From assembly GCA_015956445.1 (NCBI GenBank), contig WIUZ02000022.1, positions 558,001-622,000 of the forward strand: a stretch of 64,000 nt of DNA. The letters are read 5' to 3'. Numbering within the stretch: position 1 is the first letter of the stretch; each line of letters opens with the position of its first letter. The position numbers were made by a program, and so were the translations under genes. The notes below the pieces were generated by a model. It was not told the origin of the DNA. It did not search any database and saw only the letters and a list, made by a program, of their open reading frames with translations. Below, piece by piece: positions 11,482-21,904 of the stretch. The DNA is from Thelephora terrestris (taxonomy: Eukaryota; Basidiomycota; Agaricomycetes; Thelephorales; Thelephoraceae).

Positions 11482-13575
11482 ATGAGCTCGGTAGTAGGGG
11501 GGACGAGCGCAAGCCCGCGTGAGTTATATCGTTCCAAGCGAGGAGGGCACTTTGAGATACCGCATTCTTCTAGTGAAGCCGCTCTTAGAACAGATCGCCC
11601 AGCATTGTGGCAAGATATTCGTCGCCAAGGTTGTTCCTTTCCTCTCGCTCGTCCTCGAGATGCTGATTATGGGATTGCCCTATCAGAAAAAAACTTCGGA
11701 GCTGGCGGACTTGTGTATCATTCTTAGTGATCGTCTCGACGATCGTGTCCTCACCCCCCAACGGCCCGACTATAATGATCTCAAAAGGCCTGTTAATTGA
11801 CCCCTAGATCTACTCTCTACTGATGTGAACCAACAGTGAGCTAGCCAAAGTCGAGGAACAGCTGGCTGGCTGGTCGAAGTATAGCTATCTCAACAGCTTG
11901 AGTGAGTTCGGATGTTCTCACATTCTCCATAGCTGAGAGGTCCGCCAGTGGCCAGAAAGCGGATCAAGGTAGGTGTCACAGGATTTGTCGAGCAGTTCAG
12001 ATCTATGGTCAGTTTTTTTCGAGTTCTCCTCACAGTATCTGTCACGGGCTCTTCTCTAATCCCAGTGTCCGGTCGTCCACCCCACCCCCGGGTTTTCCGG
12101 AAACCACGGGGTACACCCTCCCCACCGCAAGGGCGCCGAAGGGATCCCCTCTCGAGAGGGAGCGAATTACGATAGCACCAGCGTCGTGGTGTTGCCTGGT
12201 CATAATGGTGATAGTTTCGTCGCGTCTACCAAGGGTGTGGCTGATGACGCAGGGCTGCCGATCCTTAGAATTACGAACTTCGGAACCCGAGACACCAGAG
12301 GAAGCAGATCCACTTCGCCCTGTCAAGCGCCTAAACGGAGAAGTCACGAGACAAAGGAGAAACCCCTATGCCGGCGGGGAGCGTACTCAAGTCTGGATAG
12401 GGCTATGGACGAAAGGAGGTGGCGAGAAAGTGAGCCTGGGTCTCATAACCTCTATCTCGCTGATACGATTCTTTTCAGGTATGTTTGAAAACACTTCGAA
12501 CCACCGAGTCGTCAAATGAATTACGGCGTAAGGTTCGACTCTCACCGACCATTTCCGTGCTTCTTGCTCATGACTCTCATTAGCGACTCGAAGCCGAGCT
12601 TCCGCGCTGGGCAGAGCTCCGCCATCCTCATGTCCTGCCGTTATATGGTGTGTTTGTTTTTCAAACCCTTCTCCCAAAGGTTCTCATGGTTGTGCAGGGA
12701 TGGTTACGGATATCGGAGCGCACCTCTTCATGGTGAGTGGATAATTGCGGGTGGAAAAAAACACAGGTCAAATTCGATTCTCTCAGGTAACACCGTGGCG
12801 AGAGGACGGAAACCTACTTTTGTACGTCAAGAATAATCCTCGATTGGACAAAAATAGTCTGGTAAGCTCCATAGCAATTTGAGGTCAAATCGACCGTCAT
12901 TCTTTATGGTTTAGTTACGTGGTTCCGCATGTGGGCTGAGTTACCTCCACTCAAGGGGTATTGTACATGGGAGTGGTAAGTCTAACCTAGATCTGATGAT
13001 TCACACCAAACTGACACACACAGTCAAATGTGTGAGTTTTCGATAGTGTTACCTCTGTCTCGGTTGACTGAGGGGGCGAAGAATAACGTACTTGTCTCTC
13101 AGGAGGTAAATCCATGTCCCTATCCCATCCACAGAACAATGGTTGAGCATACGATTATAAGGGTGAACCGCAAATCTGTGACTTCGGAATAGCAGGTATC
13201 ATGACTGCGGAGAAGGATGACTCGGGATCGGTCTCATCGAAAGAGCCATCCGGGGAGGTTGCTAGGTATGCAGCTCCAGAGCTCATCATACACAAAGGTT
13301 CCACTGCAACAACACATTCAGACACATACTCGTTCGCGATGCTGATACTTGAGTGCATCACGGAAGCTGTACCGTTTCCCGACATCATAGATGATGCTGG
13401 AGTCATTCATGCGAGGATCAGCAAGCGGCAGACTCCCCCTCGGCCAAGTGGACAGGAGAGTGGGAACCACATCTCGGATAATTTATGGCACCTTATGCAC
13501 CGTTGTTGGTCTATCGAACCTCACAAAAGACCTACAATGGAACATGTCCATCACTTCTTTCTTGAGATATCTTAG
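11482..13575 (+). CDS. TKL-type kinase-like protein with helical N-domain and altered catalytic loop
   Basis: The C-terminal part is a protein-kinase fold of the tyrosine-kinase-like type common in agaricomycetes. Visible parts are a degenerate glycine loop (GGERTQVWIGLW), the beta-3 lysine in VCLKTLR, LRHPHVLPLYG, the hinge region VTPWREDGNLLLYV, the catalytic loop HGSVKCNNVLVSQE, the metal-binding DFG in QICDFGIAG, and RYAAPELI, DTYSFAMLILE and HKRPTMEHV. The usual catalytic-loop aspartate (HRD or HGD) is serine here. Its codon lies before a strong GTAAGT donor, so this does not depend on the splice choice. Start 11482 is chosen because a 12-residue first exon splices in phase to a helical segment (LKPLLEQIAQHCGKIFVAKV, LVLEMLIMGL, ELADLCIILSDRLDD, ELAKVEEQLAGWSKY). 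That segment resembles MLKL/HeLo-type four-helix N-domains, a low-confidence match. Stop 13573-13575. It could be a pseudokinase or a low-activity kinase. Confidence 0.72.
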
Positions 13576-13913
13576 GTTGGTGCGTTGAACAGGTGGAAAA
13601 TGGCAGAGGTCACTAGGTGTGGTTGTGGGTTAAAGGGATCAGCGAAGTATGCATTTAAGTTATCACAGCTTAGTTTCGTGATTTGTGCTCGTCTAGATTG
13701 TGATTCTTATTTTTAAGCAAGCATTTGGTGAGAGCAAATGAGATGGTCAGTAAGGAAAAGAGGAGGGAAAATTACTATTAGAGTAGCAAAAAGCGCACAT
13801 CAAAAAACAGTTGATAGCCATCTTCCTGATGCAGTAACTCCAGACTTGTTAAATAAACCGTGTAAGTACTGTTCGGTATACATCAGGTGCCAATCGGTGG
13901 ATTGATAACTTGT
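13576..13913. other. Convergent 3' intergenic region
   Basis: These 338 AT-rich bases lie between two genes that point toward each other, so they hold both 3' ends. I see no gene and no clear structured terminator. Confidence 0.5.
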
Positions 13914-16900
13914 TTACACTGTAGATATCCTTAGGGCACACAGAAGACCACTAACCATTGCAGAGACAACTTTTCCTGGTCCCTCATAGGCAAAATTTTG
14001 CCGCTTCTCCAACGACGGTATAACCTGTTCAACCACCGCCAAAACTGCCTGCCGATCGCTTTCGCTGAAGAATGATTCCTTGAGCTGCATTGTAACCTCC
14101 ACAAATGGTTTAAGCAGATCAGCAGAGATATCCTTCGCCTGACGGCCTGGAACTCGCGCCCACTCGTCTGCCACAATTTTGACTAAGAGGTCATCAATTT
14201 GGAGGTGGTGACCATCCTCCGGGGGTGGTATTTTGCCGATACGAAGAAGGATTTGAATAGCCTGGTGTGGTCCTTCATGACGGCAGTCCAACCAAATGTC
14301 CATGGACCCCCTGAGGTAGGAGTGCCAATACTCATCCTCCGACAGGATTTCGACAATCTTAAGGAACGAAAGCTGGTGGTCAGCACGACCGGTTTGGATT
14401 GCAACACTGTATAGTCGCCTGGGAAGGTCGAGACGCCAGAGGGTCTGGCGTAAAACCACCGATCTAAGCCAATCATCTCGAGCGGCTTGAAGCACGTCGT
14501 AAGCGACCTTCCTGACGCTAAATGGCTTGTCTTCCTCCATTGCCTCAGCCAACGTCTGAAGGAAGCCAACCTCCGGGAGACAAGGTCCTAGCCGACAAAT
14601 GTCCCTGATCGCGACGAGGCCCCCATAGACGGCTTCGTCTCGCCATCCTCCATCCCGGTCACTACAGACCTTGACGTTCATGGAAATCCTTTGGAGAAGG
14701 GTATACTCTGGAATGAGGATTGCCGATGTCACAGCTTCTCCAAGAAAATTAGGGTCTGCTTCATGACTTTGGACGTGGGCACCCCCTTGGCCGAATTGCG
14801 ATTCCGCATCCACCACACAATCCCCATCCTTCCTCAGTGCGCGGAGCCTGAGGAACAGAATGAACGCATCTTCCCCCATATTTCCCTCCGCGGCTCTCCT
14901 CAGGAGCTCGTTTATCCATGCAACGCCCACGGGGGGAACATAGTCTTCTTGGCAAGGAGTAGAAGTAATTTGAGCGCTGGTACGGCATAGTGGCGCCGAC
15001 GTCCAGTGCGGGCCAAGAGTATTCCGTGGATATGCTCAACCACCATTTTAAAGGTTGGCTGAAGGTAGTCACTATTCCCAGTCAATTCTTCCGTCAACCT
15101 ACGAAGGAGCAAACATACCTTTTGTCGGCCCGAATCAAATCCTCCGGATGTAAAGGAAAGTCCATAGCCGCTCCTACACAGAGCACGCAATCCATAATGG
15201 CTGCTGGGGTCAACGCCTTGGAAACTTCCAAAACGTCGACGAGATCGTACAAAACGTGCAAACGGATCGGCCGACACCGGACGGTAAAGTCTGAGTCACC
15301 ACAAAACCAGTACGGAGCAATATAGGATAAGAACCGCGCTGATGTTACCGGTTCCGAGTGGTCTTGGTTGTGGAGAAGGTACTCGAACACGTCATCTCTA
15401 TTCCAATTATCGCGGTGATCGTGGAGGAGGAGATCAGGAGGCAGGTCGGAGAGAAGTTTCGCCTCCTCAATGTCGAGGCCCTTTGAGATAGTCCAGATGA
15501 GTTGTGTGTGATAAAGGACGTAGTAAGCGGCAGCGGACTGGAGAGCCATGAGGCGAGCGGGCCCGATGAGCTCAGGTGCTCGAAAGCATTCCGTGTAAGT
15601 ATCACGTAATCGCACCAACGCGATCAGGGAAGGTTGGTGAGACGGCCACTGGAATTCCGGGAATACCGCGGCAACGGCGGCGGCCGCAGAAAAATCGGTG
15701 GAGTTCTCTAATAGCCAAAACCCTGCAGAAGGTGCGAAATCACTCGGGACGGGGGAAGCAAAAAGTGGGTCGCGCCTCCAAAATGCGGGATTCTGGAGCG
15801 TCATATAACGGTTGTCATTCATCGGGTCTTCGCTGGCGTGGGTTGCCGCGGCGACCCGGCCAGTGAACTTCTTGAAACCGCGTTTGAGGAACTTCTTCAA
15901 CAAGTCCCGCCCTTTGGCCCATTGGACTTGGGGCAGGAATGCTTTGATCGTTCGCCCCAACCAAGGACAAGCAAGCGCTGGGGCCTCCCTCTCATACGGC
16001 AACACTTTCGGAAGTAGCACTGATAAGGGCGTTTGGAACGGACAACCCATCCAAGTTGTTGCGGCAATGGTGATGAAGCCATAGAACGCGGAGCCGAAAC
16101 AGGTGACCACCACTACCACGTTTGCGGCGGAAGGATCAAGATCCCAGAGGTAGACGCTGAGGCCAATGCCGAAAAGGAGGAGTGCAAGCTGCAACAAAAC
16201 GGGTAGTGATTCCATGATGAAGTGGAGTCTCCACTTCTGAAGTCCCGCGAACTTCAGTTGGCGTTCCTTCCCTCGATCGACGACGCTCCCCCACGTCGAG
16301 GCTCGCGTGTAATGCAGGATCCACTGCTTCCCCAATACTGCGACGAACGCCACGAACAATGTGACGGCCAAACTGGCAAAGAGGATTGACTGAGCTTGAA
16401 CAGCACTGGGGGAGACATTCGCGACGTTTGCCAACGGGTCGGATTCACCAAACGAATCGTTTTGTTGCAATATTCGAAGCAGCAGAACGTTCGTGAGGTG
16501 AGAGGGGTTTGGTTGGAGTGACGGAATGATTTGGACAATAAAAGTAGTGGCAACGGCAGAGAACAGACCTGCCTAGTACAGAAAAGGAATGAGGTTGAGG
16601 GAACACAGGACGTGCAGGGACGTGGATGTGCTCACGAATATCAGCGACGTGTCCAGGTCTCCGGCATATTTCTTAAGCAGGTCATTGTCATGTTCATCGG
16701 TGACTTCCTTGTAGACGTTCCAAAATGTTTTTGCCGGATCGCTCTTGAGCTTCCGCGGGACCGAGTCCGTTATTATCTTCTCTAGCCTAAGGCAGGACAG
16801 AGCTGGCTCGGTGCTAAATATTCCCTTGAAGGACTTGAGAAAAGACTAACCGAGTAAGCCAGGTCTCCTCGCCTTGACGGAATGCTGAGAGTTCTTCTTG

Positions 16901-17336
16901 AAGGGTTGCAGAGAACCTAAGATCGATGGGAATGCGCGCAACCCTGAGAGCTTGGCGGGGGCTTACTGAGACATTTTCACCTCATTGTCCCTTCGAAGCT
17001 CCACAACGCTACCCTTGAGAGTGTCTAAGAGACTGTCCAACTCAGATGTAAAACAACCAACAGACACGTGTGGTACGAACCTTGCTAACTGTCCCGCCTC
17101 ATCTTCTTTTCTTGGATTGCCACCAGTGGATGTATTCGTGTTACTGGTGAAAATGTAAGCTGTAGTCAGAATTGACCAAAGTTAAAGTCCACACGCCTTT
17201 TGGTAGGGCCGATGGAGAGTCGGGTGCCAGGTGATTGTCCACTGCCACCATCCTTTTTGCGATCCTCGACCATGGATGGTTTCTCATCGGTGGCCGGGGT
17301 ACCTCGCTCCGTTCCAGGACCACGCAATGTCGTCAT
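13914..17336 (-). CDS. DUF6535 multi-pass membrane protein
   Basis: This is a lineage-specific basidiomycete membrane protein of unknown function. The DUF6535 core begins KTFWNVYKEVTDEHDNDLL and LDTSLIFAGLFSAVATTF (the latter across a 63-base intron near 16640-16577). It continues with three further hydrophobic helices between about 16390 and 16050 (SILFASLAVTLFVAFVAVLG, LPVLLQLALLLFGIGLSVYL, NVVVVVTCFGSAFYGFITIA). A long soluble C-terminal part made mostly of predicted helices follows to stop 13914. Upstream exons give a coiled-coil-like segment (LDSLLDTLKGSVVELRRD) and a hydrophilic N-terminus; I place the start at 17336-17334 (MTTLRGPGTERGTPATDEK) with low certainty. A 47-base intron lies near 15121-15075. 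The reading frame changes at a six-base homopolymer (14931-14936); see findings. Confidence 0.75.
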
Positions 17337-17568
17337 GGTTCCTTGGTGATACCAGGGAGGGTAAATTTTTTGTAATCTTCTGCAAATTTGCTGCAACTTT
17401 CACTTTGGGGCGGGGATGTCCTATGCTTTGTCTGGCGATAGTGGGGACAGGCAACAGTTACAGCCGGCGACCCTCTGTCAGATTTGCTTCCGATGTTCCC
17501 ACGGAGGCGCGTCGCAGGAGACCCTTTCAGGGTGGGGGCTATTGACTCGGATGACCCTCTGATCTACC
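17337..17568. promoter_or_regulatory. Divergent promoter region, DUF6535 gene / inositol monophosphatase
   Basis: A 232-base gap lies between the proposed starts of two divergent genes and should contain both promoters. No specific motif can be claimed. Confidence 0.4.
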
Positions 17569-18837
17569 ATGTCTTCGATCGAGCTATCCATTACAGACTT
17601 GCGGTCCATCCTTGAGTTTACCTCCACGCTAGCGCGAGAGGCTGGCGACCTGATCCTGGAGGGTTCAAAGGCGATAGCAGCATCGGGTGATGTCAACTCA
17701 AAGAAAAACTCGGTCGATCTTGTAACTGAGTACGATGTGAGAGTCGAAGAACTCGTCAGAGAGGAGATCAAGAAGGCCTATCCTGGCTTTCAGTTGTGCG
17801 TATACACCACCGCATCGTGGCCCACGATCATTGATGTTTTGGAATAGCATCGGGGAAGAGTCCTACTCGGCCGGTGTCAGGCCGGACCTTACTGACGACC
17901 CAACCTTCTGCGTTGACCCCATCGACGGTGATTATGACGTTCCGCCCGTTGCTAATGTTCTTCTTACGCGTACCTAGGGACCACCAACTTCGTTCATGGT
18001 TTCCCCTTCGTCGCAATCTCGCTCGGGTTGATATATAAGAAACGTCCGGTGCTGGGGGTAATCTACAATCCCTTCCTGGATTACCTTTACACCGGGATCG
18101 AGGGACACGGCTCGTATCTCTCCAAGAATAAGCAAATCCCCCAGAAGCTTCCCCTCTCCGCCCCTCGTCCTCTGCCTTCTCTCTCTGGGGCTTTGATTGC
18201 CGTGGAATGGGGTTCAGCCAGGTCGCAAACTGCTGCTGGGTCAAAGGCCGAATCTTTCTTGCGTCTTGCAGGAGACCCCAACCACGCGAACCCAGTCGAG
18301 GGAGGGAGGATGGCTCACTCGCTGAGGTCTCTGGGAAGCGCTGCGTTGAATTTTTCGATGGTTGCTCAAGGAGGACTGGATGTGTACTGGTACGTTATTG
18401 TGATCGATGCGTTTTTGTCACCTAACGGTTAATCGCAGGGAAATTGGTTGCTGGTCAGTCATGTTCCCGTAACAGTTTTCTTATTGATCATGAAGATCGG
18501 CATATTTCAGGGCGTGGGATGTCTGCGTACGTCAACCTATCCAAAACTTCCCTCTTCCTCTAAAGAGTCCCGCAGGCGGGAATCGTAATTGGACAAGAGG
18601 CAGGGTGCTACGTTACTGGTGGTCATGATGGCCCACGCGACGGGAATGTGACACCTGAGATACTGCTCGGAAGAAAATACCTCATCGTGCGAGCCATTGC
18701 AGATAGCGAGGTACGCTCCAGTCCACAGATGTACGTCGCGGTGTCTGATCAAATGGTAGACCGAGAAGGGTATCGATGCTCAAAAGCGCATTGCTGAGGA
18801 GTTCTATGCTACGGTCGCAGATACTGATCCCTGCTAA
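17569..18837 (+). CDS. Inositol-1-monophosphatase
   Basis: This is a magnesium-dependent, lithium-sensitive phosphatase of the IMPase family, which releases inositol from inositol monophosphates; the related fungal quinate-cluster QutG has the same fold. All metal-site motifs are present when introns are removed: the GEES segment just after the first intron (about 17850), DPIDGTTNFVHG across the intron near 17931-17980, and WDVCAG near 18515. The N-terminal helix ILEFTSTLAREAGDLILEGS and the segment NSVDLVTEYDVRVEELV are typical. Start 17569 (MSSIELSITDL) gives the usual N-terminal length. The C-terminus reads RIAEEFYATVADTDPC with stop 18835-18837. Six or so exons are needed. Confidence in function is high; whether the preferred substrate is inositol phosphate is inference. 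Confidence 0.9.
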
Positions 18838-19200
18838 GGATAGAGGGGCAAGTGAGCTTGCAGATGATCTGTCCATGGAATATGTAGAAATTAGCTTTGT
18901 TGACCCCCTCGTGTGAAGTCGTAGTTTTCTCCCTAGCCGATCTTAAAGGATAACCGAGGTATGGAGGGAAACATGGTATCGCGTTGCTGGATTGTGGTAG
19001 ATTTCTTCGTAAGATATGATCAGAGGATTTCGCACGGATGTTGATCCCACTCATAGATCTGACCGAGCGAAGGTATCTAGTGGGAGAGCTCCTGGTGAAA
19101 TCTGTTGTGTGGTTTTGCCCACCACGGCCCCACGAACAGGTATTCGCAACGTTCTCACATCGACTTTATTACATTTATCACGTCTGTTATGGTGTCCTGT
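18838..19200. other. Convergent 3' intergenic region
   Basis: These 363 bases lie between the ends of two converging genes. No coding or RNA feature was seen. Confidence 0.45.
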
Positions 19201-20582
19201 TTAGTGGTATTGAACTGTACATATTGCGTAAGCAGGGACATTCTCTTGGTCTCGTTCGGGTGCGAGCGACTTACAAGGTCCGAGTCTCCTTGCATCGATT
19301 GCCCGGAAAGAAGAACATATAGCCCACCACTTGCGACTATCGAGGCGGTACGACCCGTAGGTAGGCCGGATGTGCACCGATTTGAGTGCCGGAAAGAGAT
19401 CCCGGCGAGAGAGCATACGGTCGAAGTACCCCCAGCAATCGACAGTAAACGCCCCAGGTCTGGGGTAATGATATATGATGGTAACGTCATCCACGCATGG
19501 GAGCGGGGGGAGGTCTTTGAACGCTTCTGCCCAGAACTCAGTATTCTGGTGGCGTTGCGGTCCAATCGTCAGGGTCTTTAGGTTCCATTTGGTTGAGAAA
19601 AGTCCCATGAAAGCTTCGGGCCTGATGTCAGAGCCATCGTTGTTCAGGGTTTCCGCGGCGCGGACTCACCCTGAAAGCCCTCCGGTTGGAGGCACGCCAT
19701 TTGGAAGTGTTCTACTCGCGATCCGGAGACTGCTGCTGCAACGCGCTGGGTCCTCTCGGAAGTCGCTACGTCGCACACCAAGGAAGTGAGCGACCCCACG
19801 TCCAGAGCGGCGTCCTCGATCAAGTTGGAAATATCGATCAGCAAGTCGCTCGATGAGGAAGCGGAGAGTTGGAGATCATTAACGGTGAGTCTGTGCTCTG
19901 GAAGCCCGGCGAGCGCGTTTCCGCCAGTAGCTTGCTCTCCCGTGACACAATCTCTGATGAACAGAAGGTTGCAAAGAGGGAAGGAGCGAATGAAAGAAAC
20001 CAACTCTTGGTAGGAGGAAAAATGGCATCCGTATAACCCAAGTTCTGTGACCGTGGAACCCAGCGCAGTGACCGTCTCTCTGTGGTTCTTCTTCTGGCTC
20101 GGCTTGAGGAAGATAAAGGGCACTTCCGAAAGCCAAAGACGGTTCAGGGAGCGATAACGGGAGAATGAAGCAAGGATGACGATGTAATCCTTCCAATACT
20201 CCTCTAGGATCACATTCTTTTTATCGACGCCGAGGTCAAGAGATCGGACGTGCTGGAATGCCCCCCGTGTGATCAACCGGGCACATTCCTTTACGCGATC
20301 GACATCGTTGACTCTGATGTGACGACCAAGGAAAGATAAGGCGACGTGACGGAAGTCGTGGGCAGCCCGGGAACAAGCGCGTATGGCTTCCTTGTCGGTC
20401 TCGAGATATTGGAGGATCATTCGGATTATTTCTGGAGGAAGGATGCGCCAACGTGGTCTCGCGCTAGAGTCGCGTGGAGCGGACGATTTAGAGGAGCGTT
20501 AGGATGCGACTCGTGAGCTAGGGATTGTGACCCACTTAGCGGCCTCGCCTTTCCTGCTCTTCTTCGTCTTTGCTTTCGCCAT
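19201..20582 (-). CDS. F-box-like protein
   Basis: This is a second basidiomycete F-box-like protein. The start at 20582-20580 opens a short basic exon (MAKAKTKKSRKGEAA). It is joined through an intron with a GTGGGT donor, a CCTAACG branch site and a TAG acceptor to RPRWRILPPEIIRMILQYLE, the F-box-like motif, then AIRACSRAAHDFRHVAL. A leucine-rich body follows (FQHVRSLDLGVD, SLNRLWLSEVPFI, TVTELGLYGCHF, HRLTVNDLQLS). A second intron, about 19671-19615, leads in phase to a last exon with FMGLFSTKWNLKTLTIGP and ALKSVHIRP, ending at 19201. The product is around 400 residues. A role as SCF adaptor is inferred from the family; the target is unknown. It shares no close similarity with the F-box gene at 1612-3065. 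Confidence 0.78.
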
Positions 20583-21904
20583 GGTCGAGCGTCGTGAGGC
20601 TGAGGTTGAACTCGATATGAGTCACGTGGTATGGAACTCAGCGCTCAGCCTCAGCGTCGGATGACTGCCCCACTCTAGTCATTGTGCGTTCGGTCTCTGA
20701 GGCTCCGAAGAGGAATCAAAGGTGGAACCTACGCCCAGTCTCCCGGAACCAAAATCACGAAAGATTTGACCTTTCCAAAGTTCCCACAACACCCCCGGCC
20801 TGTCCTACCGTGGCGAAGGGAGACAAACGTCTGCAAACGTTCACGAATTACCGGGAACAATCCCATTCATCCCTGAAGCTGAAGGCCTAAAAATTCCTCG
20901 ATTCCCATGCCGACAATCATCTCTTTCACTTCGCAACCTCTCGTCGATTCCTTTGTGCTCGGGATGGCCAACCTGTCCCATCCGATCGCTGGATTCCACT
21001 AAGTGCGGTCGGTCTCCGGCCATTCACGTCCTTTGGCAGATGTGAATGTGCCCTCCCTTACTGTGGATGGTGTCCGGTGCGGGTTGCAGTTGCCATCGAA
21101 GTCTCAAAGCCGCCGTTGATTTGGCCGTCTGCAATCCAATGATTTCCTTGCTGGCATTTATAACGGTCCCATCTAGACCCCGCTGCATCAGTGCATGTAC
21201 TCTGAAAGGCTGTGTCTCACTATAAACATCGCGTACTCTCACAGGTAAGATCGATCACACCCCAACCCATACCCACGGCCAACCTTCACGGACCTCTGTA
21301 GGTGTTTGAGCGAAGGTTAATGCGAGGAAGGACAAAGGAGCTCCCGGGTAGGGGGACCACGGACTTCAAGATCCGTGCATGCCTCCAGGGTGCTTCTACC
21401 TTCAGGGACGTTAGTACAAACCGTTCACCGGTGTCATCTGGCAGCCGGAGTGAGTGCGACTCGCCGGCCTAATAGACTGGTTCTCGACCCTTCAAGCAAT
21501 CTGCACTTGGTGATACGGTCACAGGATGAGCCCTCATATGCCCCACGGTACTATAAGAAATCTCCCCAGGTTTGATCTCGTTCAACTCGTTCAACTCTCC
21601 CCTTGATCGTGGGTTTTCCCGCGATTGGTAAAACGATCCCTCTCCCACGTTCGTTTCGCCGTGTTTTCACTAAGCACAAACCACTATCCACGCCATGGTT
21701 CTGATAGTCTTTGGTAAAATAGACTAGTAGGGGGTCGTCATTGTCATCAGGTTACCGTTCTTGCTAGATTGCAAAACGACTAAAGTCAATCGATGAGACC
21801 TGGGTAAAGTTCTCTATGTGCTATCAAACATTACAAAAAACACGAAGTAAGGGGGAGGCGACGGGTTACTCTACGTACTACAAAGCAAGGAACTCTCTAC
21901 ACTC
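20583..21904. other. Gene-free stretch upstream of F-box gene, downstream of ABC transporter
   Basis: These 1.3 kb contain the promoter of the leftward F-box gene and the 3' end of the leftward ABC transporter gene. Short open stretches near 20682-20890 and 21375-21575 have no recognisable domain and no convincing exon structure. I see no repeat or RNA gene. Confidence 0.4.

Noticed and set aside
17141-17323. Alternative 60-residue minus-strand frame upstream of the DUF6535 gene
   Set aside because: It overlaps the more plausible hydrophilic N-terminal exon in another frame and has no family features.
20682-20890. Two overlapping small open frames as a small-protein gene
   Set aside because: Basic, low-information sequence with no start context or homologous look; likely chance.
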